A stretch of 64,000 nt of DNA from Polytrichum commune (lineage: Eukaryota; Streptophyta; Polytrichopsida; Polytrichales; Polytrichaceae). Positions 35,101-45,863 of this stretch are shown here, piece by piece (within the stretch, counting starts at the first letter, position 1; each line of letters opens with the position of its first letter). The notes below the pieces were generated by a model. The model was not told the DNA's origin and did no database searches. It saw only the letters and a list, made by a program, of their open reading frames with translations. The stretch is from contig OX485805.1 in assembly GCA_950295325.1 (NCBI GenBank), positions 20,509,501 through 20,573,500 on the forward strand, read 5' to 3'. Position numbers and translations under genes: made by a program.

Positions 35101-35930
35101 GCACCCCCACTTGCCCATGATACAGTGCGGTTCACCCTCATCACTTGGGTTCTGATATTCACCATCTTTTTTGGTTCAACTGTTGTTCCCAACATTTGGA
35201 TTGCATTCCAGTTCACTGGAGCTACTGCAACTGTGTGCCTGGGTTTCATATTTCCAGCCATCATCTTGCTCAAGTAAGCGCTCTTCTACTAATTCTACCA
35301 TGTATCAACATCATGCTCAGTGTTTTCAATAATTTTGGAAAGCATTTAGAGTTATTCTCTACCTTGACATGACTTTGGATTGGTTGGGAGTTAGTTGTAT
35401 TGCACACAACACCTTCCATGTGCGGTAAGTTTTCAGTGCATGCTTGAAGGTAGTGTGGAAGTTTGAATGAAGAACATTTTATATCATTTCATCGAGGGTC
35501 AAACTCATTTTGGCATGCCAAGAGGTGCTTAATTGAGTTTGGTCCTCAACAGGCTGACAAAAATAGGTTGCTCTTCATCCAAATCCAAACAGTACTGAGG
35601 CATGCACCACAAGTGGAACGAAATTATTAATACTGTATGCAAAACAGAACATGGCAAATCATAGGGACCAACTCCTGACGACAAATCCCATTGAGTTACA
35701 GGATAATTCTTTTGGCCTGCGTTTTCCTGGTGAATTTCTTTCTCTCCATGGTTGGACCAGTGTCTTGTCCTCGTTTCATTTTTGTGATTTTTATGTTGGG
35801 TGGCAGAGACAAGCCGTTATTGGCTTCACAAAGAGACAAATACGAGGCATGGGTGATGGTGGTTCTGGCAGTTCTCTCAAGTGTAGTTGCTGTCACAACG
35901 AACATTTTCAACCTTATCGATCCTGCTTAA
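32105..35930 (+). CDS. AVT6: Vacuolar amino-acid transporter, AVT6 type (AAAP/SLC38-like), 5 exons, 465 aa
   Basis: Exons: 32105-32537, 33356-33511, 33946-34149, 34793-35273, 35807-35930. All introns are GT-AG and phases agree, for a total of 1398 bp ending in TAA. The product would move amino acids across the vacuole membrane by proton coupling, as AVT6 proteins do. The N-terminal tail (residues 1-47) is cytosolic and carries ERTPLL at 21-26, an acidic dileucine signal of the kind that sends proteins to the tonoplast. TM1 follows with NLSTTIVGAGIMALP at about 54-68, the family hallmark. Later segments (WWNDRIFVLFFLTAVVLLP, TAYICHHNVHPIANEL, FGYLLFGEGTSEDIL, ISYALHIMLVFPLLNFSLR) match AVT6 order, with about 11 TM helices expected. 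An alternative acceptor for exon 5 at 35702 would add 35 hydrophobic residues in frame; the shorter form fits the family better. Confidence 0.9.
34244..34708. mobile_element. TIR element in intron 3 of AVT6-like gene
   Basis: The left end AAGGTGCGTTTACACGCA pairs with the inverted right end AAGGTGCATTTACACACA. It is 465 bp with no coding capacity. No clear target duplication was seen. It lies wholly within an intron. Confidence 0.6.
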
Positions 35931-37540
35931 ATGGTCTACCTGACAAGTCCCTAAGGTATCTTCTTACTTGATTTCAACATACTTATGTGATATTGCCATC
36001 ACTCCATTTCGTCTAATCTTGGCAGGAGTGCATATTGTTAATTGGCTAGTGCCAGATTGGAATTTCGACATGTGGGTTTACAAGACACATGCCAAACCCC
36101 TACTTCTTTCATAAGTCCTAGTCCCAAATCCTCAAATCTGGCTACTGTACTAGAAGAGGCACCTTGGGGATGTATACTACCTTTCTCATGGAGTTCTAGG
36201 AGAAAGGGGGGACTTAATGAATCTCCAGTGGTAGATTGTTATGTATTAAATTTTGTTTTGGAGAAAGGGGGCAACCTCAAACAGAGATTCTAAATTCTCC
36301 ATAGAACTTACTGTTCATGTAATGATAATCTCAGATAGGAGGTTAACTCTACCCAAAGAAGCCATTATTAATCCTGAATTTTGACCCAATTCAGAGGCAT
36401 CCTTACTGTATACAAATTGTTCAGTAAATGATATTCTTTTGTTAGCAACGTCTGACCTCATAATATTTTCATTCTCAGTACTCTCGAATAGGTAATCTGA
36501 CCTTTAATATGTCAATGATGCCTGTATTCAATCCAGTTCACTTATAGCTTGTACAGAGATTTAGTGCTGTAACCTTATTACGTATAAGTTTACAAGAGTT
36601 CAATTCTTACATCTGAAGGCACAAAATTTCACTGCCACCTCTCAGGTATTCAATGCAACCAAGACACTTCTCTGCTTGACTCAATCAACATTGAGTGTAA
36701 CTCAGATGTAGGTACATACAGTGGTACCTATCCTATGTTTTTGTAAATACTTTTGTATCTGGTTGATGTTTCATAGCAAGCACAAATACAAGCTTCAGTG
36801 AGTGCACCTATTTCGGTTTGTGATATATTGTGGACACTTCAAATTAAGGCCATATTTGGACATGAAGCGTATGTTCATTAGTCCCCACATGAAGGTGTGT
36901 TCATTTAACATATGAAGCATATGATATTAGTGGATCAAATTAAGGCACATGGGAATATGGGAATTTCTCCTTGTAGCACACCGTGATATAAATAAGAGGC
37001 TTCAACATAGGTAAGGCCTTGGATTTGTCAATTCTACAATTCAATGAACTATATATAAGGTATTGAAAGTAAGTGGGGGATGTAACCTTTGGTCCCACAT
37101 TTTCACAATCATGAGCTGCTAGGCAAGATCACAATAGGCTATTCAAGAAGCACTTCATCCCATGCAAAAGGTGGGGCATGACCAAGATGGGTAGCACAAA
37201 TGGATGTCTCCACAATGGGTCATGGAATCTTCACTTTGAAATTCCATAAAAAATACACATATGATTCAAATTTAATGAGTTACAAGGCTTTTGAATCCAC
37301 TTTGAATTGCTAATTTAATGAGATAATTGGCATATTAACTTGCCAAAGTGTTCACAATAGGTGTGGCTCTATGGTGTATGCCTACATGTTGAAATCCAAT
37401 CCAATACTCACTAAAGTAAAGTGCAGGATGATTTAAACACAAAAATAAGTAATGGCATGAAATGAATAAAATAAATTCTAAGGTCCATGAAGCCAAAAGG
37501 CTTATGCGACTAGAAGTACATCAAGATGGTATCAAAACAA
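35931..37540. other. 3' region of AVT6-like gene and intergenic DNA
   Basis: The 3' UTR of the transporter must lie in the first few hundred bases. A clear poly(A) signal was not chosen. No other gene recognised. The 83-codon frame at 36042-36293 resembles nothing known. Confidence 0.45.
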
Positions 37541-37945
37541 CTACATTGTTTATGGTATTTAGTGTGACATGCGTAATACTGTCACTTACCCTATTTTGAG
37601 GCGTATCCTAGGTTACATTGATGATTAACTTCACCATAATTGTCAACTTGTGATACTTGGCATTCGAATGCACTTACTAATATCTTGGCATTCAAATGCA
37701 TTTACTAATGTTTTGGCATTCAAATGCACTTACTAATATCTTGGCATGAGCACATTCAATAGTGTTATGAGGTGCATGCCTATGTTACACAATGATCTAT
37801 AAGTTGATTAAAGTGTACACAAATGACACTTGCCATTAGTGCACTCAAAATATCCTCCCTTCCATACTAAAATGCAACACTACCATCTCAAGTATCCTAA
37901 ATGTCATAATGTAGATATTTTTTCACTTAAAAAAGTTATGTTAAT
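37541..37945. repeat. Dispersed repeat (inverted relative to 62470-63010) with internal 31-bp repeats
   Basis: It contains TTGGCATTCAAATGCACTTA-type units repeated three to four times (37660-37750). Its sequence matches, in reverse, the stretch at 62.47-63.0 kb (shared GGCATGCATCTCATAA / GGTGCATGCCTATGTTAC and CCTCAAAA/TTTTGAGG segments). It is likely a non-autonomous DNA transposon family. Confidence 0.7.
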
Positions 37946-39059
37946 GAATAGAATTACATTGGCAATGAGCAGTATTTGATGCCACTATGGTAACTTTTCG
38001 GATGACACTTCTTATGAAAAGTTTACAAAAACTGTCATGGATGGTTGAAATTTGGATGAAAAACCACTTGGTAAGTGACAGTAAATGCAATATTGTGAAT
38101 CTAGTGTTCCCCCAAAAACTACAAGGAATGACAAATAATGTCGGGTTAACATTTAGTGTTGGTGACAACGTATTGTGGTTTACGATTAGTATTGAGCACG
38201 ACACTTAGAGTTGGTGACACTAAATGTCATATTTAGTGTACTTTTTTTTGAAAACAATTCAACAAGGACTGTCACCTGGGGAAATTACTTCTGGGGAATG
38301 ATCACAGAATGTTTAATCTACAACGTAAGGGCTGCTTTTAGCAGACTTTGCAATCGTTTAATTAGATACATAATGGAAAGTCCAGTTATAAGTTTTTGTA
38401 TCATGGGTTAATGATGGAGAAGGCAATGGGGTGGAACTCATCTTATATAGAGAGGACAGTGAATGCAAGCATAGATCAAGTGGATTGTTACCATTTCGCT
38501 TTATAAGGCAACAATTAGGTAAAGAATCCAATCTTAGGAGTTCAGGACTATATATATAAAAAACCTGAAAACAAGCACCAGTGAAAAGAACATTTATACA
38601 ATTGACCGTTCAATTCAACTATATCTGAAAACACTGTAATTTCAAAAAATTCCAACTTTCAACTATAAAATGCATCCACAATTTAGAGGGATGACATAAT
38701 TCTCCAATCGCGTACAGTGTTTGCTAGCCTTAGGAGATAAATCTTTCTGGGAGAAGTACAAAGCAGAATTAACAAAGACTTACAGTGCTCTTCCTGAAGC
38801 ACTATTGCAATTGCTCAGAATCATAGGCATGCGGACTGGAGTTAAATCAAGACTCCACTACAGTAACTGTGCTTTAGGAGAACCATGTCAAAATTTGAGG
38901 CAGCAGCCACCAGAGAATCAACTAAGACGACTTACCAGTATCCAGCATCTGCTGTTATCTAAACAATCCTCTCCCCCCAGAAGTGTTGATGTTATGTATT
39001 GCTGGTTGGGATCCAAATAAGTCACATTACTCTACTTAAATTGATGGTCTTGTAGATGA
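37946..39059. other. Intergenic stretch downstream of the minus-strand EF-Tu gene
   Basis: No gene recognised. It holds the 3' UTR of the minus-strand EF-Tu near 39.0 kb and repeat traces with TTTAGTGT motifs (38150-38240). Confidence 0.45.
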
Positions 39060-42000
39060 TTATGAAAGAAGCTTGGAGATAACACCAGCACCAACTGTCC
39101 TTCCTCCTTCCCGAAGTGCAAATCGTTGCCCTGAGATGAAAATCAATGTAAATAACAAAGTGCAGATGTAAAACAGAATTTACATAAGCTTGACATTGAG
39201 AACCACAACTATATCGAAGATACAGAAAACAAATCCACTTGGAAATCCAAATCATTGTTATTAATAATTGCTCAAACCTTGAGCAACGCCTATGGTCACT
39301 TTAACATTACCTCTCAATAATCAGCTTTCAGAGCTTTATTGGACTGATGCAGCATGGACTCCTCACACATAGAGTCCATGTGTATCATAAATCTTCATTG
39401 CCCACTGATTATTGAGAGAAGAATGACTCTTGAATCCTTTGACCCTCAATTCTTGAGGCTCATAAGGGGTTTAAGGGGTTGTCTCCCTCAATAATCAGTA
39501 GGAAATAAGGATTTGGAAAACATGTGGGCTTTGTGGGTGGAAAGAGTATGCCGTCTGTCTTGTCCCTGAAAAAACTTAGAAAGCCAATTATGAGAGACTG
39601 ATTTCCAGTGACCATAGGAGGTGGTCTTAAAATGCAGCTATGAAATACGGTAGGGTACAATACCAGCTTCAAGGGGGCAAGGGATGATGAGCTCAAATTG
39701 TGCCGTCAAGTTGTCACCAGGCATGACCATTTTGATGTGCTCTGGAAGCTCCACCTTCCCTGTTACATCAGCAGTACGCAAGTAAAACTGAGGTCTGTAA
39801 TTGGAGAAAAACGCAGTATGGCGTCCTCCCTCTTCTTTTGTGAGGATGTACACCTCAGCTTCAAACTTGCTATGTGTCTTCACTGTGCCAGGCTTGCAAA
39901 TAACCTGTAGCACAGTCCATCAAAGGTCTGCCAATCAGGAATACCAAAAAAAACATAGTGCCACCCATGACCAAAATGTGATCTGGAAATAAGCTGCTGC
40001 CAAGGATGTGAACAAGGTAGATATTCAGTTACTTATCTTGATCAGAAACCTCTATTTGAGTGGTGGGTGGTTAGGTGCAGATCTAAAAATGGATACCAGA
40101 AAGACATGTGTTTAAAAAATAATCTGGCTACATGCTCAAAATTTGTTAGCCATTCTAGGCTCAACAATCAACATAATTGACCTTGTTATGGCTTATTGTC
40201 AACTCTGATAATTCATAACAATTCAAGATTAGCTCCATAACTTTTTGAGATTGAACCTGGCTTCGTCAGATACATTTGCAGATGCACAGAAATTTCAACT
40301 GTGTGAATCCAAGTAGTATAAGGTAGCAAACAGGAAAAAGCAACCAAACAAGGATCAGTGAACATATATCCTTACAGGATATTGAACATGTGTCCTAATT
40401 TATACAAGGAAGTTACCTGTCCCCGCTGTACTTCATCACGCTTCAGCCCACGAATAAGGAGACCAACATTGTCTCCTGCCTGCACAATTCAGAACCCAAC
40501 ACTTGGTATGCTAATGCACATGCCTATTGATGGTTGCTTCAACAATGGGGGACATTATCTTCAAATGGGAAGTCACTGAAACACTAAATGCTCAATACTC
40601 TCCTCAAAGAGAAAGATCCATAAATAGCCACTTTGCTAACAATCCATAATAGCAACTCACCTGGCCTTGATCCAGTTGTTTCTTGAACATCTCCACACCA
40701 GTTACAGTTGTCTTTAGGTTAGGACCCTGCAGTTAAGTACCAGCAAAAACATGAAGTCAATTTTCAGTATTCAATGCCATGAAGTTGCTCATAGTCAACT
40801 TTCAAACATCTGTTCAGCACTGATTTTTTTGAAGTGGTAAAATTATACCGTGCGAAGTCCCACCACTTCAACCTCCTCACCCACTTTGACGATCCCCTGT
40901 TCCACACGACCTGTAACTACAGTTCCTCGGCCCTGTACACAAAATCATAGAAAACAAGCACAAATGAGGTTTTCTGAAAAGAATTTTACCCATAAACACC
41001 ACGTGTCTACAATGACAGGGTTAAATAACAATGACACCACTTGAACGCAATTGACTGTTAGCAGTCCATTTTGTAACTATCATTTGATATCCTGCTGAGT
41101 TCAACACAAGCCATTTAAGGTTTAGCCTTCTTGTCATCTTGAATAGAAGTGGGGTGCATTTTCAGCAAATATAAATATTTAAGGAATGTAGCAGCCCGAG
41201 GTTGTAGATATATTAAGTTACTGCATATAATTTGCTTCTGTCCATTCAGGCTCTATCAGAGTAGAAGAGGATATCAATATTTACACTACAAATCCTCACC
41301 TGGATGGAGAACACATCTTCAATAGGCATGAGGAAGGGCTTGTCAAGATTGCGCTTGGGTTCTGGAATGTACTCATCTACAGCCTGCATCAACTTCAAGA
41401 TAGCATTTTTTCCTAATTCCTCGTTTGTTCCATTCAATGCAGCAAGAGCCGATCCTCTTACAATGGGAATATCATCCCCGGGAAACTTGTAGAAAGAAAG
41501 CAGTTCTGCACAAAAACTGTCCTGGTCAGAAAATTGTTCATTGAGAAGTTCTGGTCACTAAGAACTCGCCTCCCAATATACAAGGTAATGGGTTTCATTC
41601 CATCCACAAGATCTTTGAATATCCAGCAGTTGTATTTGTCTATACCTCTCAATTCCATCTCAACAAGCTCCAAAAGTTCTTCATCTTCTACAACATCAAC
41701 TTTGTTGAGGAAGACCACCAACGATGGAACACCTACCTGCAAACATTCAGATGCAGCTTACAGAACTACTACATTCATACACTTGGAAGTACAACCCACA
41801 ATACCAAAATTGAAATATAGTCATCAGCACATTGTGCACATAGGTAGATCAATGTCTGAAACATCATCATCAGGCTCAATTTCTCATTATTGTTTCATGA
41901 TCATTTAAGGGGCCACTTCCATGGAGATTCTCTTTGAATTCTCTTCAGACCTAGTTTCATTTCCAAAACTTTAACCCACATTACTTGCAGGTGAATCTTG

Positions 42001-44938
42001 TCAATGTCTACAGCAATCTGTTGACACTACCTTTACAGTGCAGAACATTTGCATTATATGATCTACCAGAGCTAGAAAGTTATACTACATCACACATCCA
42101 GCTATATGGTCTTTCTGAGAAATTTTTGCACGACAAACCTGGCGGGCCAGAAGAATGTGCTCTTTCGTCTGGGGCATTGGGCCATCTGGTGCCGATACAA
42201 CTAGAATACCTCCATCCATTTGTGCAGCACCTGTGATCATATTCTGCAATTCAAACTAACTCAGACCAGCATAATCACCAGAGCCTTTTGAAAGAATACA
42301 GCACCACACAATGATCCAGATACTACCAGTAATAAAGAGAAACATGTGAAATAGTTCACCTTCACATAATCAGCATGGCCAGGGCAGTCGACATGGGCAT
42401 AGTGTCGGTTCTGTGTCTCATACTCCACATGTGCCTGAACCGCAATCACAATATCTCCTCAACAAATGACTTCCTCAATCTGATCAATACAACTACTGCT
42501 ACACAAAGCTTCAAAATACATGATGTACTATCACAGATCAATTTTAGGCTCAGGAATTTCTTCAATAAAGACAAACTGAACACTTGGGTTTTATGGAGTG
42601 CAAGTGTCTCTAATACAGAGCACTATTTTAAACCAGCAGAATGTAAACCCTACATTAGTTGAGAAGAGCAATAACCTCCAATGCCCAACTTTCACCTGAA
42701 ATCTCCGTTGCAGTACCAAGATCTGAAATTCAATCTACACCTTTGTGACTGCTTTTTCCTTAAATATTGGTGGTTGTTGACATAAATAGCAGGTCAAGGG
42801 TGCTTACAGTGGCAATTGTGATACCACGCTGCTTCTCCTCTGGAGCCTTGTCAATCTCATCAAATGCTATCGACTTTGCCATGCCCTCATCAGCCAGAAC
42901 CTGCCAACACAATTTCTCAGTCGGCTGTAGAGTGCATTGAAAGCAAGCTAGCAAGACACTGATAGATCTCAAGATTCTTGTAAATAACCCCACTAAGAAT
43001 CTGAGAGTATTAATCTTCAAGCATTACAACTAAATGAGTTTGCAAGAGACCTCTCAGGGCCGGTTCACAAGGGGTCCCAAGTCCCAAGTCACTTGAGGTT
43101 GCAATCTCAACCATCGAGAGCATGGAAGTTGGGATAAACCACTTTACACAGGGTCCCAAGTCCTAAGTTCCAAGTAGGACATGGATGCCAACATGGCCAC
43201 ACTTTTTGGAGGAGGCTTGGGACTAGTATTGAGAGTTGGGTCGCGCGAAAAGTTAGACCCACTCTTAACACAAGTCCCGCGAATATTTTTGCATAAAATA
43301 ATCAAGATCCGACTTTAGAGATAATTAACCATATTTTAATGGTGACTTGAGGCTCAAAAGTTAGGACTTTGCCTCCACGTTGGGACTTGCTACCAGGAGT
43401 GAGACTTGGGACCCTATGTGAACAGGCCCTCAGTGAACTGAGTCTGCACCCACATCCCATGAATATAATGGAGTTATTCTTTTCCACTACAGTATCCGGA
43501 CTGCTTGCTATGAAGTCTTTTTAAGAAGAAAATCAGTTGTGTTGGGCAGAGAAATGCAATCAAGAGGCCAGGACGGTACCCTGGTGATGGCTGCAGTAAG
43601 AGTTGTTTTTCCATGATCAACATGACCAATTGTTCCGATGTTCATATGTGGCTTCCTGCAATTACCATCCAGCAGTCAGAACCATTTTCAGCTACACAAT
43701 GGATTTTGTGCAGTTAAGTCATTTGTGCACAAAGATGCACTTCCCCTGAAATGGGAGCGGGAGACTGAACAAAACTGCAAGAGAAATATAGAGTTCCACC
43801 TCAATCGCCACTACCTGCGCTCTTAATCAAATTGATTAGCCGTGATAGTGAGAGGAGCAAGTTAAAAGGAATCCTTCATCTAATATTGCGTAATTGCATT
43901 AGGCTTCTCAGAGTCAACTCCTCTACCTTCGATTCTAGAACTCAAAGTAGTGAAGCATCTAGAACAAAAAATGTGCCACGACCCCATTATGCATAATTGC
44001 ACCTTTGTCAAGCCGTGGTGCTCAACTTCACTTTGCCCGCACAATGTGGTTGCGTCACAATTCTACAATGACTTAACATCCGCGTTTGACAAGAATTACA
44101 ACCGCTTTACAAACACAAGCTCTGTGGCAATACACGGTGATGGAGGATTACGTATAATCGTCATCATTTACTACACGGATTCCCAAACCCCAAAGAAAAT
44201 CCACAGCTCATTGGAACCAGTACAGCACAAACATCAACATCTGCTTAGTGAAGCTAACTCTACACGTGCTTCTTCCATAGTGGCACCATAATGCCAGGTT
44301 TGTGATCAAAACTGTTGCAACTGCTGCAAAACCCTATAAAACCCCATCCTAATTAAGTTTCGGCAGCATCAATATATTTTTGTTTCGCCAGCCCCGAGTG
44401 TACACTCGCAAATCTACAATGACTTAACATCCGCTCTTGACAAACACAAGATCTGTGGTAATACACGGTGATGAAGGATTATGTGTCATCGTCTTCACCT
44501 ACTACACGAATTCCCAAATCCCAAACAAAATCCACGGCTCATTGGGATCACTACAACACTAACATCAACGTCTGCTGTGTGAAAGCTAACTCTGCACGAG
44601 CTTCCATCCATAGTGGCACCCTAATGCCAGGTTTTGTAATCAAAATTGTTGCAAATGCTGCACAACCCTACAAATCCCCAGCCTAATCAAAACTGTCAGC
44701 AACAGCAATGTATTTTTGTTTGGAACTTAGGAGCTCACGTTCTGTTGAAGGTAGCCATCTCCCGGACGGCCAACAACCCCCGCAAATAGTTGCTCCATAC
44801 GCCCTGCCTATCAACTCCATGGATTGAAGATGTGGGAAAAACACCCTCGCCACTCCCAGCCGCACAACCTGCTGAACCTCGTGGCAACGCAAACTTGAGC
44901 AGAGTTTGGGCCCTGCGAGCCCTTGTTACTGTCGCCAT
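39060..44938 (-). CDS. TUFM: Mitochondrial elongation factor Tu, copy 1, 12 exons, 456 aa
   Basis: Exons in coding order: 44938-44739, 43655-43580, 42900-42808, 42434-42360, 42243-42139, 41736-41646, 41505-41300, 40932-40849, 40726-40661, 40479-40417, 39904-39664, 39130-39060. All are GT-AG with consistent phases (1371 bp, stop TAA). EF-Tu is the GTPase that brings aminoacyl-tRNA to the ribosome. The N terminus ([16 protein letters not shown]...) is basic, without early acidic residues, as in a mitochondrial presequence. The mature part begins near MATFNRTKPHMNIG. G1 is [10 protein letters not shown]3 DCPGH, G4 NKVD, G5 GSAL. C-terminal [21 protein letters not shown] and [11 protein letters not shown] are typical of plant mitochondrial rather than plastid EF-Tu. 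The ATG at 44938 was chosen because it opens this presequence. Compared with copy 2, exon 1 is 30 bp longer (extra LLAVREM segment). Intron 2 holds a MITE, intron 1 a tandem duplication. Confidence 0.95.
39341..39640. repeat. Dispersed repeat in EF-Tu intron 11, related to VDR intron
   Basis: It shares TGTATCATAAA, CCACTGATTATTGAGAGA, CTCAATAATC and GGGTGGAAAGAGTATGC with 59793-60060 in the same order. The ATTATTGAGAGA and CTCTCAATAAT segments are inverted, so each copy can form a stem. Confidence 0.75.
43057..43429. mobile_element. MITE in intron 2 of EF-Tu copy 1 (373 bp), TSD TCA
   Basis: The ends are GGGCCGGTTCACAAGGGGTC and, inverted, GGGCCTGTTCACATAGGGTC, both continuing into CCAAGTC. 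TCA flanks both sides (43054-43056, 43430-43432). The 3-bp duplication suggests a PIF/Harbinger-type element. It is non-coding and absent from the matching intron of copy 2. Confidence 0.85.
44062..44690. repeat. Tandem duplication in intron 1 of EF-Tu copy 1
   Basis: Two diverged copies, about 44062-44340 and 44411-44690, share CTACAATGACTTAACATCCG at their start, AATACACGGTGATG in the middle, and TAATGCCAGGTTTTG-like sequence near the end. No coding content. Confidence 0.9.
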
Positions 44939-45863
44939 GTCCACAGACTGCTGATTCTCTCTTCTTCAACCCGCACTAAACCCTAAACCCTAATAACTAA
45001 ATATTAAAACCTTAAACCTAAAATGGCACGAACTTGTACTCGGTGTCACCGCCGTTCCACTGTCTCTCATTCCCCTATGCCTCGATGCCAAGAAAAAAAA
45101 AATCGAGAGATACTACTATGCTCCGATGTGCAGCGCTCAAAATGGTCTTGTTCATTCAAGCATTAGTTACTTCGTGCAATCCAGGTTGCTCCACATTGAC
45201 AAAAAAAAATCTGCGGTATTGCATCAACACCCTAGGTCATTAGAGCGACCGCAGGGTGAGAGGCCGCGTTATTTGCATGCGGCGAAGCATCGATGATCTG
45301 TATGATGAACCTATGAGTGCGGCTGGGCCCTAATTAGAACAATCTGCGGCCGTCATCTCCCGTCAAATGTCCGTAGATGAATGAAAAATCGGGAGGGAAA
45401 CGAAATGGATGTTCGTTCTATGAGGAAATAAATGAACAAAAGGCAAAATCGACTGGCTACAGTAGGTAACTCTCGAGACCCACCGGGCATGCAAGTCATT
45501 CAAAGCCCTCACGAACACTGACATACTATGTGCTGAAAATGCTGCGCATGGTGCAATCGTGAAATTTCTAGAAGAATTGATAGATTCGAAGTCAAAGGGA
45601 TTCATAAATCTTTGTATCCAATCCACAGCAGTTTCGTCACCATTGCAATCTGGATCGTCGTGAATCGTTTCCGAAACTCAGAAAGGCTTCGAGGCATGGC
45701 ATTACAAGGAACTCGATCAAGGGGGTAAACCTTTGGTGTGGAAAAAGGAAGGAGATGAGCTTGTGCAACGGTGTAGCTCTGGTTTTGTGATAAAGGAGTT
45801 TTTTGTTAGGCTCGAAGGGTTTATTGGACCGACATAGACAAGAGGGGGGTTGGTTTTGAAGCC
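44939..45863. promoter_or_regulatory. Shared 925-bp region between divergent EF-Tu genes (bidirectional promoter)
   Basis: Both EF-Tu start codons face outward from this segment. AAACCCTAAACCCTAA at 44978-44993 is a double telo-box, 40 bp upstream of the copy 1 ATG. Telo-boxes are known plant promoter elements of translation genes. TGGGCC at 45324-45329 matches the site II-type element that often accompanies them in genes for mitochondrial proteins. The open frames at 45034-45243 (plus) and 45363-45626 (minus) resemble nothing and are probably chance. Start sites were not determined. Confidence 0.65.

Noticed and set aside
35691-35930. Separate small membrane protein downstream of AVT6
   Set aside because: Its second half is the last transporter exon. 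The first half is intron in frame, at most an alternative acceptor form.
44735-44944. Start of EF-Tu copy 1 at 44944
   Set aside because: That codon is GTG. The next codon but one (44938) is ATG and opens a good presequence.
44978-44993. AAACCCTAAACCCTAA as interstitial telomere sequence
   Set aside because: Only two units, placed 40 bp from a translation-factor ATG. A telo-box promoter element is the simpler reading.
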